Shown here piece after piece: positions 22,716 to 35,735 of a stretch of DNA of 64,000 nucleotides. Source of the DNA: Gymnothorax reevesii (taxonomy: Eukaryota; Chordata; Actinopteri; Anguilliformes; Muraenidae); NCBI GenBank assembly GCA_029721435.1, contig CM056581.1:73146712-73210711 (forward strand), written 5' to 3'. The position numbers and the translations under genes were made by a program. Under the pieces are notes generated by a model. That model saw nothing but the letters and a program-made list of their open reading frames with translations. It had not been told where the DNA came from and did not search any database. The first letter of the stretch is position 1. Each line of letters opens with the position of its first letter.

Positions 22716-25447
22716 CAGTTGTTAGGCAGTTGCTATGGTGTTCTGTGTACTTGTGAGGGTGTTGCTAGGCAGCTGCTATCGTGTTCTGGGTGGTTGCTAG
22801 GGCATTGCTAGGCAGTTGCAATGGTGTTTTGGGTGGTTGCTAGGGCCTTGCTAAGCGGTTGCTATGGTGTTCTGAGTGGTTGATAGGGCGTTGCTAGGCG
22901 ATTGCTATGGTGTTCTGGGTGGTTGCTAGGCAGTTGCTATGGCGTTCTGGGTGGTTGCTAGAGTGTTGCTATGGGGTTGTGGGTGGTTGCTAGGCGGTTG
23001 CTATGGCATTCTGCGTGGTTGCTAGGGCTTTGCAAAGCAGTTGCTATGATGTTCTGGGTGGTTGCTAGGGCGTTGGTAGGTGGGAGGTATGGTGGTCTTG
23101 GTGGTTGGTAGGGTGTTGCTAGGCAGTTGCTATGGTGTTCTGGGTGGTTGCTAGGGCGTTGCTAGGCATTTGTATGGTGTTCTGGGTGGTTGCTAGGGCA
23201 TTGCTAGGCAGTTGCTGTGGTGTTCTGGGTGGTTGTTAGGGTGGTTGCTATGGCGTTCTGGGTGGTTGCTAGGGGATTGCTAGGCAGTTGCTATGGTGTT
23301 CTGGGTGGTTGCTACGGCGTTGCTAGGCAGTTGCTATGGTGTTCTGGGTGGTTGCTAGGGTTTTGCGAGGCAGTTGCTATGGTGTTCTGGGTGGTTGCTA
23401 GGTGGTTGCTATGGTGTTCTGGGTGGTTGCTAGGGCGTTGCTAGGCAGTTTCTATGGTGTTCTGGGTGGTTGCTCGGGCGTTGCTAGGCGGTTGCTATGG
23501 TGTTCTGGGTGGGTGCTACGGCGTGGCTATGGTGTTGTGGGTGGTTGCTAGGGCGTTGCTAGGCAGTTGCTATGGTGTTCTAGATGGTTGCTAGGGCGTT
23601 GCTAGGGAGTTACTATGGTGTTCTGGGTGGTTGTTAGGCGGTTGCTCTGGTGTTCTGGGTGGTTGTTAGGCGGTTGCTATAGTGTTCTGGGTGGTAGCTA
23701 GGCGGTTGCTATGGTGTTCTGGGTGGTTGCTAGGTCGTTGCTATGCAGTTGCTATGGTGTTCTCGGTGGTTGCTAGGCGGTTGCTATGGTGTTCTGGGTG
23801 GTTGCTAGGGGGTTGCTATGGTGTTCTGGGTGGTTGCATGGGCGTTGCTAGGCAGTTGCTATGGTGTTCTGATGGTTGCTAGGCTGTTGCTATGGTGTTC
23901 TGGGTGGTTGCTAGGGCGTTGCTAGGCGGTTGCTATGGTGTTCTGGGTGGTTGTTAGGGTGTTGCTAGGCAGTTGAAATTGTGTTCTGGGTGGTTGCTAG
24001 GCGGTTGCTATGGTGTTCTGGGTGGTTGCTAGGGCGTTGCTAGGCAGTTGCTATGGTGTTTTGGGTGGTTGCTAGGTGGTTGCTATGGTGTTCTGGGTGG
24101 TTGCTAGGGCGTTGCTAGGCAGTTGCTATGGTGTTCTGGGTGGTTGCTAGGCGGTTGCTATGGCGTTCTGGGGGGGTGCGAGGGCGTTGCTAGGCAGTTC
24201 CTATGGTGTTTTGGGTGGTTGCTAGGTGGTTGCTATGGTGTTCTGGGTGGTTGCTAGGGCGTTGCTAGGCAGTTGCTATGGTGTTCTGGGTGGTTGCTAG
24301 GCGGTTGCTATGGTGTTCTGGGTGGTTGCTAGGGCGTTGCTAGGCAGTTGCTATGGTGTTTTGGGTGGTTGCTAGGTGGTTGCTATGGTGTTCTGGGTGG
24401 TTGCTAGGGCGTTGCTAGGCAGTTGCTATGGTGTTCTGGGTGGTTGCTAGGCGGTTGCTATGGTGTTCTGGGTGGTTGGTGGGGCGTTGCTAGGCAGTTG
24501 CTATGGTGTTTTGGGTGGTTGCTAGGTGGTTGCTTTGGTGTTCTGGGTGGTTGCTAGGGCGTTGCTAGGCAGTTGCTATGGTGTTCTGGGTGGTTGCTAG
24601 GTGGTTGCTATGGTGTTCTGGGTGGTTGCTAGGGCCTTGCTAGGCGGTTGCTATGGTGTTCTGGGTGGTTGTTAGGGTGTTGCTAGGCAGTTGCTATGGT
24701 GTTCTGTGTGGTTGCTAGGCGGTTGCTATGGTGTTCTGGGTGGTTGCTAGGGCGTTGCTAGGCAGTTGCTTTGGTGTTTTGGGTGGTTGCTAGGTGGTTG
24801 CTATGGTGTTCTGGGTGGTTGCTAGGGCGTTGCTAGGCAGTTGCTATGGTGTTCTGGGTGGTTGCTAGGCGGTTGCTATGGTGTTCTGGGTGGTTGCTCG
24901 GGCGTTGCTAGGCAGTTGCTATGGTGTTCTGGGAGGTTGCTAGGTGGTTGCTATGGTGTTCTGGGTGGTTGCTAGGCGGTTGCTATGGTGTTCTGGGTGG
25001 TTGCTAGGGCATTTCTAGGCTGTTACTATGGGGTTCTGGGTGGTTGCTAGGGCGTTGCTAGGCGGTTGCTATGGTGTTCTTGGTGGTTGTTAGGGTGTTG
25101 CTAGGCAGTTGCTATGGTGTTCTGGGTGGTTGCTAGGCAGTTGCTATGGTGTTCTTGGTGGTTGTGAGGGCGTTGTTAGGCGGTTGCTATGGTGTTCTGG
25201 GTGGTTGCTAGGGCGTTGCTAGGCAGTTGCTTTGGTGTTCTGAGTGGTTGCTTGGCTGTTGCTATGGTGTTCTGGGTGGTTGCTAGGGCGTTGCTTTGCA
25301 GTTGCTATAGTGTTCTGGGTGGTTGCTAGGCAGTTGCTATGGTGTTTTGGGTGGTTGCTAGGCGGTTGCTTTGGTGTTCTGAATATTTGCTTGGGCATTG
25401 CTCGACAGTTGCTATGTTGTTCTTGTTGTTGCTCGGGCGTTGATGTG
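22716..25447. repeat. Minisatellite block M7
   Basis: 2732 bp. About 24,040-24,560 is unusually regular, repeating an order of about 160 bp that contains gtgttttgggtgg next to gttgctaggtgg. The terminal module ends gttgatgtgcct instead of gttgatgtgtct. Confidence 0.95.
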
Positions 25448-25521
25448 CCTTGTTTGGGGATCGAGTGAAAACTGGGAGAAGTAGTGAACCGTACGATTAC
25501 GAAATTATTTGGAATATTAAC

Positions 25522-26078
25522 AAGGAAGGAAGGAGGGAAAGAAGGAACTAATGAGGGAAGTAAGGAAAGAAGGAATATAGGAAAAAAAGAAGGAAATCAA
25601 AGGAAGGCAGGAAAGAACAAAGGAAAGAAGGCGAGGATGGATGGAAAGAAACAGAGGAATGAAGGAAAGAAGGAAGTAAAGAAGGAAGGAAAGGAAGAAG
25701 GGAAGAAGAAGGATTTAAGAAAAGAAAGAAGGAAGGAAGGAAGAAGAAATGAAGAACAGAAGGAAAGAGAGAGGGAAGGAAAGAAAAAGTAAAGAAAGGA
25801 AGAGGGAAGGAAAGAGAGGGAAAGCAGAAAGAAGAAAGGAAGAAAAATAAGAAGGATATGAAGGAATGAAAGAAGGCATGATGGAAGGAAAGAAAAACTA
25901 AGGGAGGTAGGAAAGAAAATTGGTAGGGAGGAAGAATGGGAGGAAGGATGAAAGGCAGGATAAGAGGAAGTAAAGTAGGAAAGAACGAATAAAGGAAGGA
26001 AGGAACGAAGGAAAGAAATGGGAGGGAAAAAGAAAGAAGGAATGACAGAAAATAGAAGGAAGGAAAGCAGTAAGGAAG
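25522..26078. repeat. Purine-rich GGAA/GAAA block G7 (shortest)
   Basis: 557 bp. It has small deletions compared with other copies, for example around 25,735-25,750, where the gtgaggaag segment is missing. Confidence 0.95.
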
Positions 26079-26374
26079 CTGTAGTCTCAAGAGAGCCAGA
26101 TTGTAGTCTTACAGCCTGAGAAACTGACAGTTACAGCAGGTGGTCAGAACACCTGGCACAAGATTCCATTTGCTCAATGGCCCTATTGTGATGTCATAAT
26201 GCCAATGTTAAGTCTATGGGGGGAATAAATTTATAGTTTTTTATTAATAACTCAAAAAGTATAAAAGTTACAAAGATGAAAAATACATTGCACAGGTGTC
26301 CTAAGTAAGACCTACGCAACGCAGTTTGAATGAAGTTTCTACGATAAACGGTTGAGGCCGCATTAAGTGTGTTA

Positions 26375-26428
<54 letters not shown>

Positions 26429-27038
26429 GAAGACCAGGATAACAATAGTGAGCATTTTCAATGCACACTAATAATAATAAGAAGAAGACCAGGATAACAA
26501 TAGTGAGCATTTTCAATGCACACTAATAAGAAGACCAGGATAACAATAGTGAGCATTTTCAATGCACACTAATAATAAGAAGACCAGGATAACAATAGTG
26601 AGCATTTTCAATGCACACTAACTAGATAATGTAATTCCAGGGAATTACGTGTGCATTGAAAATGCAAAGTGTAGTTGCATAAGGTGGAGTTTGTAACATA
26701 TCATTGCATTATGATATTGGTAGCTACGTTTTTAGTAGGATAATTATGGTAGTGGTGAGGACTTTTATTTTGAAACAGATGTGGACTGAGGAAACAGTTT
26801 GCGGGAGTCATAGTTGATGACAACTGTCATATGGAAATTTTTAATAGTGACATTTTTTAATAGTGAAGAATTGTAGTAAGGACTTATATTTTGAGACAGG
26901 ATTGGGCAGAAGAAACAGTTGCCGGAAGTCATAGTCGAAAACAATCAGGAGTTGGAATGGCTGAAAGGTTGATAAGTTGAGTAGCTTAAAAAGTTACATT
27001 TTTTTATTGTAATTAGACATAATGAGGACTGGCTGTAA
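26079..27038. repeat. AT-rich spacer S7 with four 40-bp repeats
   Basis: 960 bp. TATAAAAG is at 26260-26267 and (TAA)n at about 26376-26428. It is colinear with S8 at an offset of 4463 bp, including the same arrangement of four 40-bp copies and linkers. Confidence 0.9.
26429..26618. repeat. Four copies of the 40-bp hairpin repeat
   Basis: Copies start at 26429, 26484, 26530 and 26579. The second is preceded by an extra gaa (gaagaagacc). The same extra base triplet recurs in S8, which supports descent of the two clusters from one duplication. Confidence 0.92.
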
Positions 27039-29884
27039 CAGTTGTTAGGCAGTTGCTATGGTGTTATGTGTACTTGTGAGGGTGTTGCTAGGCAGCTGCT
27101 ATCATGTTCTGGGTGGTTGCTAGGGCATTGCTAGGCAGTTGCAATGGTGTTCTGGGTGGTTGCTAGGGCCTTGCTAAGCGGTTGCTATGGTGTTCTGAGT
27201 GGTTTATAGGGCGTTGCTAAGCGATTGCTATGGTGTTCTGGGTGGCTGCTAGGCGGTTGCTATGGCATTCTGGGTGGTTGCTATGGTGTTCTGGGTGGTT
27301 GCTAGGGCGTTGCTAGGCAGTTGCTATGGTGTTCTGGGTGGTTGCTAGGGCGTTGCTAGGCAGTTGCTATGGTGTTCTAGATGGTTGCTAGGCGGTTGCT
27401 ATGGTGTTCTGGGTGGTTGCTAGGGAGTTACTATGGTGTTCTGGGTGGTTGTTAGGCGGTTGACCTGGTGTTCTGGGTGGTTGCTAGGCGGTTGCTATGG
27501 TGTTCTGGGTGGTTGCTAGGGTGTTGCTAGGCAGTTGCTATGGTGTTCTGGGTGGTTGCTAGGGCGTTGCTAGGCGGTTGCTATGGTGTTCTGGGTGGTT
27601 GCTCGGGCATTGCTAGACCGTTGCTATGGTGTTCTGGGTGGTTGCTAGGGCGTTGCTATGGTGTTCTGGGTGGTTGCTAGGGCGTTGCTAGGCAGTTGCT
27701 ATGGTGTTCTGGATGGTTGCTAGGCGGTTGCTATGGTGTTCAGGGTGGTTGCTCGGGTGTTGCTATGGTGTTCTGGGTGGTTGTTAGGCGGTTGCTCTGG
27801 TGTTCTGGGTGGTTGCTAGGCGGTTGCTATGGTGTTCTGGGTGGTAGCTAGGCGGTTGCTATGGTGTTCTGGGTGGTTGCTAGGTCGTTGCTAGGCAGTT
27901 GCTATGGTGTTCTTGGTGGTTGCTAGGCGGTTGCTATGGTGTTCTGGGTGGTTGCTAGGCGGTTGCTATGGTGTTCTGGGTGGTTGCTTGGGCGTTGCTA
28001 GGCAGTTGCTATGGTGTTCTGATGGTTGCTAGGCTGTTGCTATGGTGTTCTGGGTGGTTGCTAGGCGGTTGCTATGGTGTTCTGGGTGGTAGCTAGGCGG
28101 TTGCTATGGTGTTCTGGGTGGTTGCTAGGTCGTTGCTAGGCAGTTGCTATGGTGTTCTGGGTGGTTGCTAGGCGGTTGCTATGGTGTTCTGGGTGGTTGC
28201 TAGGCGGTTGCTATGGTGTTCTGGGTGGTTGCTTGGGCGTTGCTAGGCAGTTGCTATGGAGTTCTGATGGTTGCTAGGCTGTTGCTATGGTGTTCTGGGT
28301 GGTTGCTAGGGCGTTCCTAGGCGGTTGCTATGGTGTTCTGGGTGGTTGTTCGGGTGTTGCTAGGCAGTTGCAATGGTGTTCTGGGTGGTTGCTAGGCGGT
28401 TGCTATGGTGTTCTGGGTGGTTGCTAGGGCGTTGCTAGGCAGTTGCTATGGTGTTTTGGGTGGTTGCTAGGTGGTTGCTATGGTGTTCTGGGTGGTTGCT
28501 AGGGCGTTGCTAGGCAGTTGCTATGGTGTTCTGGGTGGTTGCTAGGCGGTTGCTATGGTGTTCTGGGTGGTTGCTAGGGCCTTGCTAGGCTGTTGCTATG
28601 GTGTTCTGGGAGGTTGCTAGGGCATTGCTAGGCTGTTGCTATGGTGTTCTGGGTGGTTGCTAAGGCGTTGCTACGCGCTTGCTATGGTGTTCTGAGTGGT
28701 TGTTAGGGTGTTGCTAGGCAGTTGCTATGGTGTTCTGGGTGGTTGCTAGGTGGTTGCTATGGTGTTCTGGGTGGTTGCTATGGCGTTGCTAGGCGGTTGC
28801 TATGGTGTTCTGGGTGGTTGCTATGGCATTGCTAGGCCGTTGCTATGTGTTCTGCGTGGTTGCTAGGGTGTTACTAGGTGGTTGCTATGGTGTTCTGGGT
28901 GGTTGCTAGGACATTGGTAGGCAGTTGCTATGGTGTTCTGAGTGGTTGCGATGGCGTTGCTAGGCGGTTGCTATGGTGTTCTGGGTGGTTGCGATGGCAT
29001 TGCAAGGCCGTTGCTATGTGTTCTGGGTGGTTGCTAGGGTGTTACTAGGTGGTTGCTATGGTGTTCTGGGTGGTTGCTAGGGCATTGCTAGGCAGTTGCT
29101 ATGATGTTCTGAGTGGTTGCTAGGACATTGGTAGGCAGTTGCTATGGTGTTCTGAGTGGTTGCTAGGGCATTGCTAGGCAGTTGCCATGGTGTTTGAGTG
29201 GTTGCTGAGCATTGCTTGGCGGTTGCTATGGTGCTCTGGGTGGTTGCTTGGGCATGCTAGGCAGTTGCTATGGTGTTCTGAGTTCTTGATAGGGCATTGC
29301 TAGGCAGTTGCTCTGATGTTCTGGATGGTTGCTAGGCGGTTGCTATGGTGTTCTGGGTGGTTGCTAGGGCGTTGCTAGGCAGTTGCTATGGTGTTCTGAG
29401 TGGTTGCTATGGCGTTGCTAGGCAGTTGCTATGGTGTTCTGGGTGGTTGCTAGGGCGTTGCTAAGCAGTTGCTATGGTGTTCAGGGTGGTTGCTAGGGCG
29501 TTGCTAGGCAGTTGCTATGGTGTTCTGGGTGGTTGCTAGGCAGTTGCCATGGTGTTCTGGGTGGTTGCTAGGGAGTTGCTAGGTGGTTGCTATGGTGTTC
29601 CGGGTGGTCGCTAGGGCGTTGCTAGGCAGTTGCAATGGTGTTCTGAGTGGTTGCTAGGGCGTTGCTTTGTGGTTGCTATTGCGTTCTGGTTGGTTGCTGG
29701 GGTGTTGCTAGGTGGTTGCTTTGGTGTTCTGAGTGGTTGCTAGGGCGTTGCTAGGCAGTTGCTATGGTGTTCTGAGTGGTTGCTCGGGCGTTGCTAGGCA
29801 GTTGCTATGGTGTTCTGGGTGGTTGCTAGGGCGTTGGTAGGCAGTTGCTGTGGTGTTCTGGTGGTTGCTATGACCTTGATGTGT
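27039..29884. repeat. Minisatellite block M8
   Basis: 2846 bp, the same length as M9 and colinear with it at 4463 bp. The distal part (about 28,690 onward) is more degenerate. It lacks the gaatatttgcttg terminal module and ends ggttgctatgaccttgatg. A 172-bp tandem duplication lies at about 28,773-29,116. Confidence 0.95.
28773..29116. repeat. 172-bp tandem duplication inside M8
   Basis: gttgctatggcg at 28773 and gttgcgatggcg at 28945 begin two matching segments. Both contain the rare truncated word gttgctatgtgttctg and gtgttactagg. The same pair occurs in M9, so this duplication predates the 4463-bp one. Confidence 0.75.
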
Positions 29885-29957
29885 AATGTTTGCGGATCGG
29901 GAGAAGACTGGGAGAAGTAGCGAACCGTGCGATTATGAAAGAATTTGGAAGAATAAC

Positions 29958-30541
29958 AAGGAAGGAAGGAAAGAGGGAAATAATGAGGGAAGTAAGGAAG
30001 CAATGAAGGGAGTGAAAAAAGGAGGAAAGCAAAGGAAGGCAGGAAAGATCAAAGGAAAGAAGGCGAGGATGGATGGAAAGAAGGAAGTAAGGAAGGAAGG
30101 AAAGGAAGGAAGAAAGGAAAGAAAGAAGGGAAGAAGAATGATTTAAGTAAAGATAGAAGGAAAAAACAAAAGAAGAGAAGGAGGTAAGGAAGAAGAAGTG
30201 AAAAACAGAAGGAAAGACAGAAGGAAGGAAAGAAAAAGTAAAGAAAGAAAGAGGGAAGGAAAGAGAGAGAGGAAAGCCAAAAGAAAGGAAGACAGATAGG
30301 AAGGAAAGTAGGTATGAAGGAAGGAAAGAAGGCATGATGGAAGGAAAGACAAACTAAGGAAGGAAGGAAGGAAAGAAAATTGGTAGGGAGGAAGAATAGA
30401 AGGAAGGATGAAAGGCAAGATAGAAGGAAGTAAAGCAGGAAAGAAGGAACGAATAAAGGAAGGAAGGAACAAAGAAAAGAAATAGGAGGGAAAAAGAAAG
30501 AAGGAATGACAGAAAAAGAAGGAGGGAAAGCAGTAAGGAAG
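29958..30541. repeat. Purine-rich block G8 (distinct subfamily)
   Basis: 584 bp. The junction and block differ from units 1-7: tgcggatcgggagaagac, gcgaaccgtgcgattatg, and an internal aaaacaaaagaagag insert. The open frames on both strands are repeat translations. Confidence 0.95.
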
Positions 30542-30837
30542 CTGTAGTCTCAAGAGAGCCAGATTGTAGTCTTAAAGCCTGAGAAACTGACAGTCACAGC
30601 AGGTGGTCAGAACACCTGGCACAAGATTCCATTTGCTTAATGGCCCTATTGTGATGTCATAATGCCAATGTTAAGTCTATGGGGGGAAAATTTTTATAGT
30701 TTTTTATTAATAACTCAAAAAGTATAAAAGTTACAAAGATGAAAAATACATTGCACAGGTGTCCTAAGTAAGACCTACGCAATGCAGTTTGAATGAAGTT
30801 TCTACGATAAACGGTTGAGGCCGCATTAAGTGTGTTA

Positions 30838-30882
<45 letters not shown>

Positions 30883-31501
30883 TAATAATAAGAAGACCAG
30901 GATAACAATAGTGAGCATTTTCAATGCACACTAATAATAATAAGAAGAAGACCAGGATAACAATAGTGAGCATTTTCAATGCACACTAATAAGAAGACCA
31001 GGATAACAATAGTGAGCATTTTCAATGCACACTAATAATAAGAAGACCAGGATAACAATAGTGAGCATTTTCAATGCACACTAACTAGATAATGTAATTC
31101 CAGGGAATTACGTGTGCATTGAAAATGCAAAGTGTAGTTGCATAAGGTGGAGTTTGTAACATATCATTGCATTATGATATTGGTAGCTACGTTTTTAGTA
31201 GGATAATTATGGTAGTGGTGAGGACTTTTATTTTGAAACAGATGTGGACTGAGGAAACAGTTTGCGGGAGTCATAGTTGATGACAACTGTCATATGGAAA
31301 TTTTTAATAGTGACATTTTTTAATAGTGAAGAATTGTAGTAAGGACTTATATTTTGAGACAGGATTGGGCAGAAGAAACAGTTGCCGGAAGTCATAGTCG
31401 AAAACAATCAGGAGTTGGAATGGCTGAAAGGTTGATAAGTTGAGTAGCTTAAAAAGTTACATTTTTTTATTGTAATTAGACATAATGAGGACTGGCTGTA
31501 A
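30542..31501. repeat. AT-rich spacer S8 with four 40-bp repeats
   Basis: 960 bp, the same length as S7 and colinear with it. TATAAAAG is at 30723-30730. It reads ggggggaaaatttttatag, as S9 does, where S7 reads ggaataaatttatag. A boundary of the 4463-bp duplication therefore falls inside the spacer. Confidence 0.9.
30892..31081. repeat. Four copies of the 40-bp hairpin repeat
   Basis: Same four-copy arrangement as in S7, shifted by exactly 4463 bp. The preceding TAA tract carries one interruption (aataaaaataat). Confidence 0.92.
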
Positions 31502-34347
31502 CAGTTGTTAGGCAGTTGCTATGGTGTTATGTGTACTTGTGAGGGTGTTGCTAGGCAGCTGCTATCATGTTCTGGGTGGTTGCTAGGGCATTGCTAGGCA
31601 GTTGCAATGGTGTTCTGGGTGGTTGCTAGGGCCTTGCTAAGCGGTTGCTATGGTGTTCTGAGTGGTTTATAGGGCGTTGCTAAGCGATTGCTATGGTGTT
31701 CTGGGTGGCTGCTAGGCGGTTGCTATGGCATTCTGGGTGGTTGCTATGGTGTTCTGGGTGGTTGCTAGGGCGTTGCTAGGCGGTTGCTATGGTGTTCTGG
31801 GTGGTTGCTAGGGCGTTGCTAGGCAGTTGCTATGGTGTTCTAGATGGTTGCTAGGCGGTTGCTATGGTGTTCTGGGTGGTTGCTAGGGTGTTGCTATGGT
31901 GTTCTGGGTGGTTGTTAGGCGGTTGACCTGGTGTTCTGGGTGGTTGCTAGGCGGTTGCTATGGTGTTCTGGGTGGTTGCTAGGGTGTTGCTAGGCAGTTG
32001 CTATGGTGTTCTGGGTGGTTGCTAGGGCGTTGCTAGGCGGTTGCTATGGTGTTCTGGGTGGTTGCTCGGGCATTGCTAGACTGTTGCTATGGTGTTCTGG
32101 GTGGTTGCTAGGGCGTTGCTATGGTGTTCTGGGTGGTTGCTAGGGCGTTGCTAGGCAGTTGCTATGGTGTTCTGGATGGTTGCTAGGCGGTTGCTATGGT
32201 GTTCAGGGTGGTTGCTCGGGTGTTGCTATGGTGTTCTGGGTGGTTTTTAGGTGGTTGCTCTGGTGTTCTGGGTGGTTGCTAGGCGGTTGCTATGGTGTTC
32301 TGGGTGGTAGCTAGGCGGGTGCTATGGTGTTCTGGGTGGTTGCTAGGTCGTTGCTAGGCAGTTGCTATGGTGTTCTTGGTGGGTGCTAGGCGGTTGCTAT
32401 GGTGTTCTGGGTGGGTGCTAGGCGGCTGCTATGGTGTTCTGGGTGGTTGCTTGGGCGTTGCTGGGGAGTTGCTATGGTGTTCTGATGGTTGCTAGGCTGT
32501 TGCTATGGTGTTCTGGGTGGTTGCTAGGCGGTTGCTATGGTGTTCTGGGTGGTAGCTAGGCGGTTGCTATGGTGTTCTGGGTGGTTGCTAGGTCGTTGCT
32601 AGGCAGTTGCTATGGTGTTCTGGGTGGTTGCTAGGCGGTTGCTATGGTGTTCTGGGTGGTTGCTAGGCGGTTGCTGTGGTGTTCTGGGTGGTTGCTTGGG
32701 CGTTGCTAGGCAGTTGCTATGGAGTTCTGATGGTTGCTAGGCTGTTGCTATGGTGTTCTGGGTGGTTGCTAGGGCGTTCCTAGGCGGGTGCTATGGTGTT
32801 CTGGGTGGTTGTTCGGGTGTTGTTAGGCAGTTGCAAGGGTGTTCTGGGTGGTTGCTAGGCGGTTGCTATGGTGTTCTGGGTGGTTGCTAGGGCGTTGCTA
32901 GGCAGTTGCTATGGTGTTTTGGGTGGTTGCTAGATGGTTGCTATGGTGTTCTGGGTGGTTGCTAGGGCGTTGCTAGGCAGTTGCTATGGTGTTCTGGGTG
33001 GTTGCTAGGCGGTTGCTATGGTGTTCTGGGTGGTTGCTAGGGCCTTGCTAGGCTGTTGCTATGGTGTTCTGGGAGGTTGCTAGGGCATTGCTAGGCTGTT
33101 GCTATGGTGTTCTGGGTGGTTGCTAGGGCGTTGCTAGGCGGTTGCTATGGTGTTCTGGGTGGTTGTTAGGGTGTTGCTAGGCAGTTGCTATGGTGTTCTG
33201 GGTGGTTGCTAGGTGGTTGCTATGGTGTTCTGGGTGGTTGCTATGGCGTTGCTAGGCGGTTGCTATGGTGTTCTGGGTGGTTGCTATGGCATTGCTAGGC
33301 CGTTGCTATGTGTTCTGCGTGGTTGCTAGGGTGTTACTAGGTGGTTGCTATGGTGTTCTGGGTGGTTGCTAGGACATTGGTAGGCAGTTGCTATGGTGTT
33401 CTGAGTGGTTGCGATGGCGTTGCTAGGCGGTTGCTATGGTGTTCTGGGTGGTTGCGATGGCATTGCAAGGCCGTTGCTATGTGTTCTGGGTGGTTGCTAG
33501 GGTGTTACTAGGTGGTTGCTATGGTGTTCTGGGTGGTTGCTAGGGCATTGCCAGGCAGTTGCTATGATGTTCTGAGTGGTTGCTAGGACATTGGTAGGCA
33601 GTTGCTATGGTGTTCTGAGTGGTTGCTAGGGCATTGCTAGGCAGTTGCCATGGTGTTTGAGTGGTTGCTGAGCATTGCTTGGTGGTTGCTTTGGTGCTCT
33701 GGGTGGTTGCTTGGGCATGCTAGGCAGTTGCTATGGTGTTCTGAGTTCTTGATAGGGCATTGCTAGGCAGTTGCTCTGATGTTCTGGATGGTTGCTAGGC
33801 GGTTGCTATGGTGTTCTGGGTGGTTGCTAGGGCGTTGCTAGGCAGTTGCTATGGTGTTCTGAGTGGTTGCTATGGCGTTGCTAGGCAGTTGCTATGGTGT
33901 TCTGGGTGGTTGCTAGGGCGTTGCTAAGCAGTTGCTATGGTGTTCAGGGTGGTTGCTAGGGCGTTGCTAGGCAGTTGCTATGGTGTTCTGGGTGGTTGCT
34001 AGGCAGTTGCCATGGTGTTCTGGGTGGTTGTTAGGGAGTTGCTAGGTGGTTGCTATGGTGTTCCGGGTGGTCGCTAGGGCGTTGCTAGGCAGTTGCAATG
34101 GTGTTCTGAGTGGTTGCTAGGGCGTTGCTTTGTGGTTGCTATTGCGTTCTGGTTGGTTGCTAGGGTGTTGCTAGGCAGTTGCTTTGGTGTTCTGAGTGGT
34201 TGCTAGGGCGTTGCTAGGCAGTTGCTATGGTGTTCTGAGTGGTTGCTCGGGCGTTGCTAGGCAGTTGCTATGGTGTTCTGGGTGGTTGCTAGGGCGTTGG
34301 TAGGCAGTTGCTGTGGTGTTCTGGTGGTTGCTATGACCTTGATGTGT
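31502..34347. repeat. Minisatellite block M9
   Basis: 2846 bp, colinear with M8 from start to end at an offset of 4463 bp. Only scattered base changes separate the two (for example gggtgctatgg for ggttgctatgg near 32,320). Confidence 0.95.
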
Positions 34348-34420
34348 AATGTTTGCGGATCGGGAGAAGACTGGGAGAAGTAGCGAACCGTGCGATTATG
34401 AAAGAATTTGGAATAATAAC

Positions 34421-35004
34421 AAGGAAGGAAGGAAAGAGGGAAATAATGAGGGAAGTAAGGAAAGAATGAAGGTAGGAAAAAAAGAAGGAAAGCAAAGGAA
34501 GGCAGGAAAGATCAAAGGAAAGAAGGCGAGGATGGATGGAAAGAAGGAAGAAAGGAAGGAAGGAAAGGAAGGAAGAAAGGAAAGAAAGAAGGGAAGAAGA
34601 ATGATTTAAGTAAAGATAGAAGGAAAAATCAAAAGAAGAGAAGGAGGTAAGGAAGAAGAAGTGAAAAACAGAAGGAAAGACAGAAGGAAGGAAAGAAAAA
34701 GTAAAGAAAGAAAGAGGGAAGGAAAGAGAGAGAGGAAAGCCAAAAGAAAGGAAGACAGATAGGAAGGAAAGTAGGTATGAAGGAAGGAAAGAAGGCATGA
34801 TGGAAGGAAAGACAAACTAAGGAAGGAAGGAAGGAAAGAAAATTGGTAGGGAGGAAGAATAGAAGGAAGGATGAAAGGCAAGATAGAAGGAAGTAAAGCA
34901 GGAAAGAAGGAACGAATAAAGGAAGGAAGGAACAAAGAAAAGAAATAGGAGGGAAAAAGAAAGAAGGAATGACAGAAAAAGAAGGAGGGAAAGCAGTAAG
35001 GAAG
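34421..35004. repeat. Purine-rich block G9
   Basis: 584 bp, the same subfamily and length as G8. The two differ by a handful of substitutions (for example aatcaaaag for aacaaaag, compensated nearby). Confidence 0.95.
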
Positions 35005-35735
35005 CTGTAGTCTCAAGAGAGCCAGATTGTAGTCTTAAAGCCTGAGAAACTGACAGTCACAGCAGGTGGTCAGAACACCTGGCACAAGATTCCATTTGCT
35101 TAATGGCCCTATTGTGATGTCATAATGCCAATGTTAAGTCTATGGGGGGAAAATTTTTATAGTTTTTTATTAATAACTCAAAAAGTATAAAAGTTACAAA
35201 GATGAAAAATACATTGCACAGGTGTCCTAAGTCAGACCTACGCAACGCAGTTTGAATGAAGTTTCTACGATAAACGGTTGAGGCCGCATTAAGTGTGTTA
35301 GAATAATAATAATAATAACTAGATAATGTAATTCCAGGGAATTACGTGTGCATTGAAAATGCAAAGTGTAGTTGCATAAGGTGGAGTTTGTAACATATCA
35401 TTGCATTATGATATTGGTAGCAACGTTTTTAGTAGGATAATTATGGTAGTGGAGAGGACTTTTATTTTGAAACAGATGTGGACTGAGGAAACAGTTTGCG
35501 GGAGTCATAGTTGATGACATCTGTCATATGGAAATTTTTAATAGTGACATTTTTTAGTAGTGAAGAATTGTAGTAAGGACTTATATTTTGAGACAGGATT
35601 GGGCAGAAGAAACAGTTGCCGGAAGTCATACTCGAAAACAATCAGGAGTTGGAATGGCTGAAAGGTTGATAAGTTGAGTAGCTTAAAAAGTTACATTTTT
35701 TTATTGTAATTTGACATAATGAGGACTGGCTGTAA
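35005..35735. repeat. AT-rich spacer S9 (mosaic), no 40-bp repeat
   Basis: 731 bp. The left part to about 35,220 matches S8 (TATAAAAG 35186-35193). The right part matches S4 (gtggagagg, gtcatactcg) at 18,194 bp. The TAA run is about five units (35,303-35,319) and the 40-bp repeat is missing, so the switch point lies at or near the microsatellite. Confidence 0.9.

Larger units (their letters stand above)
26079..35220. repeat. 4463-bp segmental tandem duplication (units 8 and 9)
   Basis: Landmarks recur at exactly +4463 bp: gtgttatgtg 27061 and 31524, tgaccttgat 29871 and 34334, start of the GGAA run 29961 and 34424, TATA 26260, 30723 and 35186, first 40-bp repeat 26429 and 30892. No net indel accumulated across the whole minisatellite. 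The edges lie inside spacers S7 and S9. Confidence 0.9.
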
